From contig CAMWVK010000104.1 in NCBI GenBank assembly GCA_947177675.1, forward strand, positions 1-6,344: 6,344 nt of DNA, in the 5' to 3' direction. This document shows positions 1 to 6,336 of the stretch, one piece after another; the first letter of the stretch is position 1, and every line of letters begins with the position of its first letter. The stretch is from an uncultured Mucispirillum sp. (GTDB taxonomy: Bacteria > Chrysiogenota > Deferribacteres > Deferribacterales > Mucispirillaceae). A program made the position numbers and the translations under genes. The notes under the pieces were generated by a model, which searched no databases, was not told the DNA's origin, and saw only the letters and a program-made list of their open reading frames with translations.

Positions 1-11
1 TTTATAGAATA

Positions 12-25
12 CTCCACTATTGGAG
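12..25 (+). promoter_or_regulatory. Hairpin covering the ribosome binding site of the small plus-strand gene
   Basis: CTCCA (12-16) and TGGAG (21-25) are perfect inverted repeats around a CTAT loop. The right arm contains the GGAG that is the only good Shine-Dalgarno sequence for the gene at 39. If transcription starts upstream of position 12, this 5-bp stem would hide the ribosome binding site. The stem is short, so the regulatory meaning is uncertain. Confidence 0.3.
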
Positions 26-38
26 AATAAATAAATGG

Positions 39-383
39 ATGAAAATTATGAGTTTTTGGGAAGGGTTTAATAAACTTCTTTTTGGAGAAAATAAAGCAAG
101 CTCCAAACAGCAGGAGCAGTATGATAAAGTGGCAAATTATGATAACAGAATGAAAGATTTTGAAAGTTTAAGCGGCTCTGCTGTCAATGAAATGGCAAAC
201 CGTGGAGTAATCAATTCTTCTGTTACTGCAAAAGCATTAGGCTCTGCTGCAGCTGCTGCTGAAAATAACTACTGGAATGACCAGATAAAATTATTAGGCT
301 ACAGCTATGGCACAGATAAAAAAGGTATTGCAGAAGACTTATCATCAACATTTACAAAAAGCTTTGTAAAAAGCTTATTTTAA
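39..383 (+). CDS. Small alanine-rich hypothetical protein with a phage virion-like motif
   Basis: I do not recognise this 114-residue protein as a named family. It starts MKIMSFWEGF, has a polar, charged stretch (residues about 20-45), then ANRGVINSSVTAKALGSAAA at about 53-72, and ends in a K/S/F-rich tail. There is no signal peptide or clear membrane segment; the middle is probably helical. From memory, an 'RG-(V/L)-(I/L)-NSS-(V/M)' motif followed by Ala-rich helix occurs in small virion or tail-associated phage proteins, so a prophage remnant or phage structural origin is an inference, not a match. The start is ambiguous: ATG at 39 lies 13 nt after GGAG (22-25), while in-frame ATG at 48 (MSFW) follows a GGA at 37-39 with 8 nt spacing. 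It is transcribed against the xerC operon and is the only complete gene on the plus strand. The TAA stop is at 381-383, followed by a terminator hairpin. An intact frame with strong protein-like composition supports it being real. Confidence 0.72.
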   Translation: MKIMSFWEGFNKLLFGENKASSKQQEQYDKVANYDNRMKDFESLSGSAVNEMANRGVINSSVTAKALGSAAAAAENNYWNDQIKLLGYSYGTDKKGIAEDLSSTFTKSFVKSLF

Positions 384-390
384 AATAATT

Positions 391-434
391 AATAAAAATA
401 TACCCGCCTTTACAACTGGGCGGGTAATTTTATT
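391..434. terminator. Bidirectional intrinsic terminator between convergent genes
   Basis: TACCCGCC (401-408) pairs perfectly with GGCGGGTA (419-426) around a 10-nt loop, giving an 8-bp GC-rich stem that stands out in AT-rich DNA. On the plus strand it is followed by ATTTTATTG (427-435). On the minus strand it is followed by TATTTTTATT (400 back to 391). It can therefore end both the small plus-strand gene (stop at 383) and the dprA-topA-trmFO-xerC operon (xerC stop at 478). The tail is the better of the two in the minus direction. Confidence 0.75.
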
Positions 435-439
435 GAATA

Positions 440-465
440 CTTAATATTTTATTTAAAATATTAAG
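440..465. repeat. Perfect AT-rich palindrome just after xerC
   Basis: CTTAATATTTT (440-450) and AAAATATTAAG (455-465) form an 11-bp perfect inverted repeat with a 4-nt loop ATTT. It lies 12 nt beyond the xerC stop and upstream (in xerC direction) of the GC-rich terminator. It may be a second hairpin that helps termination or protects the 3' end of the operon mRNA. A protein-binding site is also possible. With almost no G-C pairs the stem is weak for its length. Confidence 0.55.
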
Positions 466-477
466 ATAATATTTATT

Positions 478-1395
478 TTACTGATTATCTTTTTTTGCCA
501 TAGGGTGAGACTCATCATACACTTTTAAAAGTGAAGCTAAATCGCTGTGGGTATATTTTTGTGTAGTAGCAAGAGATTCATGACCTAAAAGCTCTTGTAT
601 AGAGCGTAAATCTGCACCACCTTCAAGTAGATGGGTTGCAAAAGTATGGCGAAATGAGTGAGGCGAATAATCAAGTGGAAGTCCTGCTTTTTTAAGATAT
701 GTTTCTACCACTCGTCTAACAGTTCTATCTGTCATGCGAGTGCCAAGCCTGTTTATAATCAATGCATCGCTTTCTACTATCCTGTTATCTGCAACAATAT
801 CATACATTACTTTATAATAATCTCTAATAAGAGAAATAAGTTCTGGAGCAAGTGGCACAATTCTTTCTTTTTTGCCTTTACCGCGAACAAGAATACGCAT
901 ACCGTTTAAGTCAACTGCACTTCTATCAAGCCCTACAAGTTCAGAAACACGGACGCCTGTGCCATATAAAAGCTCTAATATTAAAGCATCCCGCATACCC
1001 ATAGGTGTAGTTTTATCTGGTAAATCCAAAAGTGTAAAAATATCATCTATGTTAAAAACAGTAGGCAGATATTTTTCTTTTTTAGGAAATTTAAGCATAC
1101 GGGCAGGATTTTCTTCTATAATTCCCCGTCTGTATAAAAATTTAAAAAATGACTTAATAGTGGATATTTTTCTTTCAATACTGGATTTAGAAAGCTCTCT
1201 GTCATAAAGAGTAGTAATAAAACCGCGAAGCATAAAAAAATCAAGGGACTTAACATCATCAGGCACTTTTTCATCATGAGCATAAATAGAAAGCTCGCTT
1301 AAATCTTTTGCATAAGCTGTAATAGAGTGTTCACTATATTCACGCTCTATGCGGACAAAATTTATAAATTCTTCTATTGCGTTATCTATTTCCAT
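478..1395 (-). CDS. xerC: Site-specific tyrosine recombinase XerC
   Basis: A 305-residue tyrosine recombinase, close to the usual 295-305 for Xer proteins. With XerD it resolves chromosome dimers at dif, in a complex coordinated by FtsK at the division septum. The N-terminal SAM-like core-binding domain covers about residues 1-95 and the catalytic domain about 110-290. All catalytic residues are visible: R149 (GTGVRVSELVGL), K173 (RGKGKKER), H246 and R249 (HSFRH), H272 (LLGHESLATTQKYTH) and the nucleophile Y281. The end, KVYDESHPMAKK, resembles the VYDAAHPRAK end of XerC more than XerD, and its place after trmFO also matches XerC. The ATG start lies inside the end of trmFO (14-nt overlap, different frame) after a weak AAAGAAA, so translation is probably coupled. 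It is the last gene of the operon. In Bacillus-like clusters hslV would follow, but here it does not. A phage or element integrase is less likely given the synteny. Confidence 0.95.
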   Translation of the reverse strand: MEIDNAIEEFINFVRIEREYSEHSITAYAKDLSELSIYAHDEKVPDDVKSLDFFMLRGFITTLYDRELSKSSIERKISTIKSFFKFLYRRGIIEENPARMLKFPKKEKYLPTVFNIDDIFTLLDLPDKTTPMGMRDALILELLYGTGVRVSELVGLDRSAVDLNGMRILVRGKGKKERIVPLAPELISLIRDYYKVMYDIVADNRIVESDALIINRLGTRMTDRTVRRVVETYLKKAGLPLDYSPHSFRHTFATHLLEGGADLRSIQELLGHESLATTQKYTHSDLASLLKVYDESHPMAKKDNQ

Positions 1396-2719
1396 AATTT
1401 TCTTTATAAAATAATTCTGCCTTTTTGTATGCTAAATCTATCTGCATTTGTTTTTTTTGCTTTTTATCACGAACTTTCTTTTCAAGAGGTGGCAGCATTC
1501 CAAGATGAAAGTTTGATGGCACATATTGTTTATTTTTAGAAAATTCAGAAATACCAGAAATATATTCTGATAAGCTGCCAAAAGCTGTACCAGCAGGGAA
1601 ATCTAAAAATGGTTTATTCTCTAAAAGTCTTGATATTTGCAGTGATGCTATCAAGCCACCTGCAATAGATTCATTATATCCTTCAAGCCCTGTAATCTGA
1701 CCTGCAATAAATAAGTTGTTATTTTTGTTAAAATTAAAGTATCTTGAAATATGTTTTGGGCTTTCTATATATGTATTTCTGTGAACTGAGCCATATCTTA
1801 GAAATTCTGCTGTCTTTAAAGCAGGTATTTTTCTAAATATTTGCTTTTGTGCTGCTATTGTCATTTTTGTCTGAAAGCCTACCATATTAAATGCAGTGCA
1901 TTCTTTATTTTCCTTTCTTAACTGTATAACAGCATAAGGGCGGATATTTGTTTTTGGGTTTTCAAGACCAACTGGCTTCATAGGTCCAAAAGTCAGCGTC
2001 TGTCTGCCTCTTTCTGCCATTACTTCAATAGGCATACAACCTTCAAAATATGATATTTTTTCAAAATCATGGAAAGCTGTTTTTGGGGCAGCCATTATAT
2101 CATCATAAAATGTATTATACTCTTCTTCTGTTAAAGGTATATTAAAATAATCATCTCCGCCTTTGCCATATCTGCCAAGGAAATACCCTTTTTCCATATC
2201 AATAGTATCTGCATCTATCACAGGGCTTATTGCATCAGCAAAATATAATGCACCGCCACAGTATTCTTTTATATTTTCTGCTAAAATATCGCTGGTTAGT
2301 GGTCCTGTTGCAATAAGAAATGGAATATCAGTATTTATAGGAAGTTCAGTTATTTCATTATTTGTAAAAGTGATATTTTTATGATTTTTTATAGTGTCAG
2401 TAATAATATTAGAAAATAATACCCTGTCAACTGCTAATGCACCACCTGCAGGCACGCTGCATTTAAAAGCAGTCTGCATAAGGAAAGAATTATAAAGCAT
2501 CATTTCCTTTTTTAAAAGCCCGCTGCCTGTTGTACTATCTAATGATTTTAAGCTGTTAGAGCACACAAGTTCTGCAAATTTATCAGTTTCATGTGCTGGA
2601 GTAGTTTTTAATGGTCTCATTTCTATAAGCTGCACTTTGTACCCATTTTCTGCCAAGCAGTATGCAGCTTCACTGCCTGCAAGCCCAGCACCAGCAATTA
2701 TAACATCATATTCTGCCAC
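1382..2719 (-). CDS. trmFO: Methylenetetrahydrofolate-tRNA-(uracil-5-)-methyltransferase TrmFO
   Basis: A cytoplasmic flavoenzyme that makes 5-methyluridine at position 54 of the tRNA T-loop, using 5,10-methylenetetrahydrofolate as carbon source and FAD as reductant (formerly gid). At 445 residues it is in the family range (about 435-450). The N-terminal dinucleotide-binding motif is GAGLAG (10-15), with the acidic residue E33 in LIEMRP. C53 (LVCSNSLKS) and C228 (EGCMPIEVMAERGRQ) match the two cysteines studied in the Bacillus enzyme (C53, C226). AGQITGLEGYNESIAGG (339-355) is the second conserved FAD-site motif. The start is GTG (2717-2719), chosen because AAGGA (2726-2730) lies 6 nt upstream and MAEYDVIIAGAG is the expected N-terminus. 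The Shine-Dalgarno sits in the 16-nt gap after the topA TGA, and the 3' end overlaps xerC by 14 nt. Presence of TrmFO implies folate-dependent rather than SAM-dependent (TrmA) U54 methylation in this organism. Confidence 0.97.
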   Translation of the reverse strand: MAEYDVIIAGAGLAGSEAAYCLAENGYKVQLIEMRPLKTTPAHETDKFAELVCSNSLKSLDSTTGSGLLKKEMMLYNSFLMQTAFKCSVPAGGALAVDRVLFSNIITDTIKNHKNITFTNNEITELPINTDIPFLIATGPLTSDILAENIKEYCGGALYFADAISPVIDADTIDMEKGYFLGRYGKGGDDYFNIPLTEEEYNTFYDDIMAAPKTAFHDFEKISYFEGCMPIEVMAERGRQTLTFGPMKPVGLENPKTNIRPYAVIQLRKENKECTAFNMVGFQTKMTIAAQKQIFRKIPALKTAEFLRYGSVHRNTYIESPKHISRYFNFNKNNNLFIAGQITGLEGYNESIAGGLIASLQISRLLENKPFLDFPAGTAFGSLSEYISGISEFSKNKQYVPSNFHLGMLPPLEKKVRDKKQKKQMQIDLAYKKAELFYKENYGNR

Positions 2720-2735
2720 AAATTATCCTTAAATA

Positions 2736-5090
2736 TCAGCTTTCTTTTTTCTTAATAGGTTTTGTATTCTTACATTCTGGATATCCAGAGCAGGCAAGAA
2801 AAGCACCGCGGAAACTTCTTTTTATAACCATAGGTTTTCCGCATTTTTCACATACTTCGCTACTTTCATTTGGAGTGTTTGGTTTAATACCAATAGTGCC
2901 GTTAGCTTTCATTTCAATATTAGCAGTAAATTTACATTCTGGATATCCAGAGCAGGCTGCAAACGAACCATTTTTACCAGATTTTAATGCAAGAGGTTTA
3001 GAACATTCTGGGCATTTTTCATCTAAAATATGCCCTGCTTCTAATATTTTAAACCTGCCATCTGGAGTTCTAATAAAGTTTTTAATATTTTTACATTCTG
3101 GGTATTCTGGGCATGCAATAACTTCACCAAAGCGTGTTTTTTTAAATACAAGCTCTGCACCGCATTTTTCGCATTTTATACCAGTGCCCTCAAACTGTTT
3201 ATCTTCTACAAGCTCTATTTCACCTTTTTCATTTCTTTTAAAGTTAGAAGTAAACTTACATTCTGGATATGCAGAACAGGCAAGAAATGCACCATTTTTA
3301 CCCATTTTTATAACTAATTCACTTGAACATATTGGACATTTTTTATTAGTTTCTAAATTAGCAGATATTCTGCCAGTGGAAGCAGCTTTTAACTCTTTAT
3401 CAAAATTTTTATAAAAGTTTGATAATACAGCATGCCAGTTTTCTGTGCCGTCTTCTATTAAGTCTAAATCTTTTTCCATATTGGCAGTAAATTTTACTTC
3501 AAATATTTTAGGAAAATTTTCTATTAACACTTTATTTACAACTCTTCCAAGCTCTGTTGGGTGAAATTTTTTATCATGCAGCTCTGTATACTGCCTCTCT
3601 ACAATAGTAGAGATAATAGCAGCATAAGTTGACGGTCTGCCTATTCCCTGCTGCTCTAATGTTTTAACAAGAGTAGCTTCAGTATATCGTGGCGGGCTTT
3701 GTGTAAAATGCTGTTTCTTTTCTGTTTTATCCCTTAAAGCTGGAGTATTTTCTGATATTTTAAATGAAATAGTAGTTTCATCATCATCTTCATTTTTTAC
3801 ATCTTCTTCTTTGCTTTCAAGATAAAGTTTAGTAAAGCCTGCAAAAGCAAGAGTTTTAGCAGATGCTTTAAATTCATAATCAAGACCTGTTAAGCGGACT
3901 ACTGTCTGGTTAAATATGGCTTCTGCCATCTGGCTTGCTACAAACCTTTCCCATATAAGTTTATAAAGCCTGTATTGGTCGTTAGTTAAATATTTTTTTA
4001 TATCATTTGGAGTTCTTAAAACTGATGTGGGGCGTATAGCTTCGTGAGCATCCTGCACAGTGTTTGATTTTTTAGATACCTTTTTAGTTTTTGCAGCATA
4101 ATCTTTGCCAAAAGTATTTTCTATATATTCTTTTGCCTGATTTTCTGCTTCTGGAGAAATGCGTGTAGAATCTGTTCTCATATAAGTGATAAGACCAACA
4201 GGACCTTCTGCAAGCTCTACACCTTCATATAAGCTTTGTGCAACTGCCATAGCTTTTTTAGCAGTAAAGCCTAATTTCCTAATAGCTTCCTGCTGCATTC
4301 TTGATGTTATAAAAGGTTCAGCAGGGTTTTGCTTAACTGCCTTTTCTTCCACACTTGTTACAATAAAATCTTTTGGCATTTCAGCAAGTATAGTTTCTGC
4401 ATCTTTTTCTGATTTCAGCTCTGCCCTTTTGCCTTTTATTTTATCAAGTTTGGCTTTTAATATACCCTTCTCTTTTGTGTCTTTATTTTCTATATTAAAA
4501 TCTGCACTAATGCTCCAAGATTCAACTGGCACAAATTTTTCTATTTCTTCTTCTCTTTCACATATTAATCTTAATGCAACAGACTGCACACGACCTGCAG
4601 AAAGACCGTAACGGAGCGGTTTCCATAAAAGGGGGCTTACCATATAGCCAACAAGCCTGTCTAATATTCTTCTAGACTGCTGAGCATTTACTCTGTTTAA
4701 GTTAATATCTCCTGGGTTATTTATGCCCTCTAATATTCCTTTTTTAGTAATTTCGTTAAAAAGCACTCTCTTAACAGGCTTATTTTTATCAATCTGGCTT
4801 GCAATATGCCAGGCAATAGCTTCCCCCTCTCTATCAGGGTCGGGAGCAAGAAAAACAGCATCAGCCTTTTTTGCATTGCTTTTAAGGGAAGAAATAACTT
4901 TTTCTTTACCTTCTATGACAATATATTTAGGCTCAAAGTTATGCTCAATATCTACACCTAATTCATTAGGCGGCAGGTCAATAATATGACCAACGCTGGC
5001 TATTACTTTGTAATCAGTGCCAAGGTATTTTTCAATAGTTTTAGCTTTTGCAGGTGATTCAACAATTACCAGATTCATAATACTACCCAT
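2736..5090 (-). CDS. topA: DNA topoisomerase I (type IA) with four C-terminal zinc ribbons
   Basis: It relaxes negatively supercoiled DNA by a Mg-dependent single-strand passage through a 5'-phosphotyrosine link. Seen in the 784 residues: Toprim domain with E11 (VIVESPAKAK) and DPDRE (D84, D86, E88); the core with LSAGRVQS (163-170); active-site Y303 in GLITYMRTDS; and GIGRPSTYA (482-490). The C-terminus carries four tetracysteine ribbons, each C-X2-C-X16-C-X5-C: C585/588/605/611, C640/643/660/666, C693/696/713/719 and C747/750/767/773. E. coli TopA has three four-Cys ribbons, so four is on the high side but known in other phyla. Two starts are possible: ATG at 5088-5090, which abuts the dprA stop, and in-frame ATG at 5076-5078 (MNLVIVESPAK), which fits the usual TopA N-terminus better. 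Neither has a clear Shine-Dalgarno. The longer one is given here. The TGA stop is at 2736-2738. It is the second gene of the operon, probably translated by coupling to dprA. Confidence 0.97.
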   Translation of the reverse strand: MGSIMNLVIVESPAKAKTIEKYLGTDYKVIASVGHIIDLPPNELGVDIEHNFEPKYIVIEGKEKVISSLKSNAKKADAVFLAPDPDREGEAIAWHIASQIDKNKPVKRVLFNEITKKGILEGINNPGDINLNRVNAQQSRRILDRLVGYMVSPLLWKPLRYGLSAGRVQSVALRLICEREEEIEKFVPVESWSISADFNIENKDTKEKGILKAKLDKIKGKRAELKSEKDAETILAEMPKDFIVTSVEEKAVKQNPAEPFITSRMQQEAIRKLGFTAKKAMAVAQSLYEGVELAEGPVGLITYMRTDSTRISPEAENQAKEYIENTFGKDYAAKTKKVSKKSNTVQDAHEAIRPTSVLRTPNDIKKYLTNDQYRLYKLIWERFVASQMAEAIFNQTVVRLTGLDYEFKASAKTLAFAGFTKLYLESKEEDVKNEDDDETTISFKISENTPALRDKTEKKQHFTQSPPRYTEATLVKTLEQQGIGRPSTYAAIISTIVERQYTELHDKKFHPTELGRVVNKVLIENFPKIFEVKFTANMEKDLDLIEDGTENWHAVLSNFYKNFDKELKAASTGRISANLETNKKCPICSSELVIKMGKNGAFLACSAYPECKFTSNFKRNEKGEIELVEDKQFEGTGIKCEKCGAELVFKKTRFGEVIACPEYPECKNIKNFIRTPDGRFKILEAGHILDEKCPECSKPLALKSGKNGSFAACSGYPECKFTANIEMKANGTIGIKPNTPNESSEVCEKCGKPMVIKRSFRGAFLACSGYPECKNTKPIKKKES
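2770..2795 (-). repeat. Zinc-ribbon DNA repeat, copy A (in topA)
   Basis: This 26-nt stretch is identical to 2932-2957. It encodes the second half of a TopA zinc ribbon (ACSGYPECK). The identity continues past the core when compared with the copy at 3256: 35 of 38 bases match over 2770-2807. Confidence 0.8.
2932..2957 (-). repeat. Zinc-ribbon DNA repeat, copy B (in topA)
   Basis: Identical over 26 nt to 2770-2795, 162 nt away. It encodes ACSGYPECK of the third ribbon. A more diverged equivalent is at 3091-3116 (second ribbon, ACPEYPECK). Confidence 0.8.
3256..3281 (-). repeat. Zinc-ribbon DNA repeat, copy D (in topA)
   Basis: It matches copies A and B at 24 of 26 positions. It encodes ACSAYPECK of the first ribbon. 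The four copies are spaced 162, 159 and 165 nt apart, matching ribbon units of 53-55 codons. Confidence 0.75.
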
Positions 5091-6215
5091 TTATATTATT
5101 TTAATTATATATTTTTCATCTTGTGCTTTTTCTATTATGCCATCTAGTTCAAGGCAGGCTATGGAGCTCATAGCTGAAACAATATCAATATTCAATTTTA
5201 AACATATACTATTTAATGACAAAGGCTCTATAGATAAAGCATTATATATCTTCTGCCCTGTTTCATCTTCAATTTCAAGAGATTTTACATCGTTCTTAAC
5301 AATTTCACTGTTATTTTCATTTAACTTAATTTTTAAGTCATATTGTAAATCAGAAATTATGTCAAGAGATGTTTCTAAAAATTTTGCACCCTGCCTTAAA
5401 AGAGAGTTTGTGGCACTGTTTCTGCCGCCAGGAAATGCAGGCACTGCAAAAATCTCTCTATTTTGCTCTAATGCAAACCTGCATGTAATTAATGAGCCGC
5501 TTTTATATCCTGCTTCAATAACTGCAATAGCTTTTGAAAGACCTGATATTATTCTGTTTCTTCTAGGAAAATTTTGTGGCAGTGGTGCTTCATCAAGAGT
5601 AAATTCACTGATTAAACAGCCGCCTTTTTCTAATATTTGATTAATATATTTAGTATGTGCAGCAGGGTATATATTTGCAAGACCACTGCCTAAAACGCAG
5701 GCAGTTGCACCATAATCCATAGCACCTTTATGGGCTGCAATATCAATGCCATAAGCAAAGCCGCTTACAACAGTTATGCCTACAGCTGCTAATTCTTTTG
5801 ACAGTTTATATGCAAAATTTTCTGAAAAGCGAGAGCAGCTTCTTGAGCCAATAACTCCAACGCATACATTATCTAAACATTCACTGTTTCCAAGTACATA
5901 AAGCAGGGCAGGTGGTGCATATACTTCTTTAAGCATTTTAGGGTATCTTTCATCTTCTAAAGTTATGATAGATATTCCTGCACTTTCTGCACGCCTGATT
6001 TGGCTTTCAACAGTCTGTTCGTTAAATGATTTTGTAATAATTCTATCAACTACAGCACTTGGAATATTTGAGCCGTAAAAGAAATCTGCCTTTTCTTGAA
6101 ATATGCCTGATATTGTGCCGCGTTTTTCCATAATTAAAGATATGATAGTATCACTTAACCCTTTAATATGCTTTAACGCCATATACTCATATACGGTATC
6201 TATAATAAACTCCAT
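5091..6215 (-). CDS. dprA: DNA-processing protein DprA (Smf)
   Basis: DprA binds incoming single-stranded DNA during natural transformation, protects it and loads RecA; it acts in the cytoplasm. From the ATG at 6213-6215 it has 374 residues. Seen: an N-terminal SAM/HhH-like region (YMALKHIKGLSD, about 11-22), then the Rossmann-like DprA domain with GVIGSRSCS (120-128), SGFAYGID (151-158), LGSGLANIYP (175-184), FPRRNRIISGLS (216-227) and SGSLITCRFALEQNREIFAV (239-258). The C-terminal part (about 316-374, GQKIYNAL to KYIIKII) looks like a winged helix. The frame stays open upstream to a TTG at 6252-6254, but that codon lies inside the predicted promoter and has no Shine-Dalgarno. The family motif Y-x-x-ALxxIxGL begins near residue 9, so the ATG at 6215 is preferred. 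No Shine-Dalgarno precedes it either. It is the first gene of the operon, and its TAA stop (5091-5093) abuts topA. DprA is also widespread in bacteria not known to be competent. Confidence 0.95.
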   Translation of the reverse strand: MEFIIDTVYEYMALKHIKGLSDTIISLIMEKRGTISGIFQEKADFFYGSNIPSAVVDRIITKSFNEQTVESQIRRAESAGISIITLEDERYPKMLKEVYAPPALLYVLGNSECLDNVCVGVIGSRSCSRFSENFAYKLSKELAAVGITVVSGFAYGIDIAAHKGAMDYGATACVLGSGLANIYPAAHTKYINQILEKGGCLISEFTLDEAPLPQNFPRRNRIISGLSKAIAVIEAGYKSGSLITCRFALEQNREIFAVPAFPGGRNSATNSLLRQGAKFLETSLDIISDLQYDLKIKLNENNSEIVKNDVKSLEIEDETGQKIYNALSIEPLSLNSICLKLNIDIVSAMSSIACLELDGIIEKAQDEKYIIKII

Positions 6216-6233
6216 AAAATAATAATAAAAAAA

Positions 6234-6262
6234 AGAATATAATACAGCATACAAAATGTCAA
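6234..6262 (-). promoter_or_regulatory. Sigma-70-type promoter of the dprA operon
   Basis: On the minus strand a perfect TTGACA -35 box (6262 to 6257) is followed after 17 nt by TATTCT (6239 to 6234), or after 15 nt by TATATT (6241 to 6236). With either -10 box, transcription would begin near 6227-6230, only about a dozen bases before the dprA ATG at 6215. The leader would then be very short, with no Shine-Dalgarno. Confidence 0.6.
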
Positions 6263-6294
6263 ATGAATAAATTGAAAAAAATGTGTAATAGGCA

Positions 6295-6318
6295 AAATTA
6301 TTTATTATTGAATAATTT
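6295..6318. repeat. Short inverted repeat upstream of dprA
   Basis: AAATTATT (6295-6302) and AATAATTT (6311-6318) are exact reverse complements separated by 8 nt. The repeat lies between the leftward dprA promoter and the TATAA repeats, so an operator role is conceivable. AT-richness makes a chance origin likely. Confidence 0.25.
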
Positions 6319-6336
6319 AGTATAATATAATATAAT
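6308..6336 (+). promoter_or_regulatory. Possible rightward promoter in TATAA tandem repeats
   Basis: TTGAAT (6308-6313) is followed after exactly 17 nt by TATAAT (6331-6336), itself the third of three overlapping TATAAT hexamers (6321, 6326, 6331). It would drive a gene to the right of the window, divergent from dprA. The DNA is so AT-rich that chance matches are likely, so confidence is low. Confidence 0.3.

Noticed and set aside
351..370. TTTACAAA/TTTGTAAA inverted repeat at the end of the small plus-strand gene
   Set aside because: It lies inside the coding end (FTKSFV), reflects a repeated K-S-F codon pattern, has no following T-run, and a better terminator sits just downstream.
443..462. 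Possible XerD arm of a dif site in the AT palindrome
   Set aside because: A 9-of-11 resemblance to TTATGTTAAAT can be found, but in nearly pure A/T sequence this is expected by chance, and no matching XerC arm with a 6-nt spacer is present.
478..1395. Reading the recombinase as an integrase of a mobile element
   Set aside because: Its length, XerC-like C-terminus and position after trmFO in a conserved operon indicate the chromosomal XerC, despite the neighbouring phage-like gene.
2875..3414. Long open frame on the plus strand opposite the TopA zinc ribbons
   Set aside because: It is antisense to a clearly conserved part of topA, its translation shows repeated HSGYP-type segments that simply mirror the zinc-ribbon repeats, and it has no ribosome binding site.
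4186..4611. Plus-strand open frame opposite the TopA catalytic core
   Set aside because: It covers the active-site tyrosine region of topA in antisense and shows no motif of its own.
5017..5640. 207-residue open frame on the plus strand opposite dprA and the start of topA
   Set aside because: Both genes beneath it have conserved motifs throughout this stretch. The antisense translation is low-complexity and hydrophobic, as expected from AT-rich complement.
6216..6254. Extension of dprA to the upstream TTG start
   Set aside because: The added residues are hydrophobic low-complexity, the TTG has no Shine-Dalgarno, and it falls between the -35 and -10 boxes of the predicted promoter.
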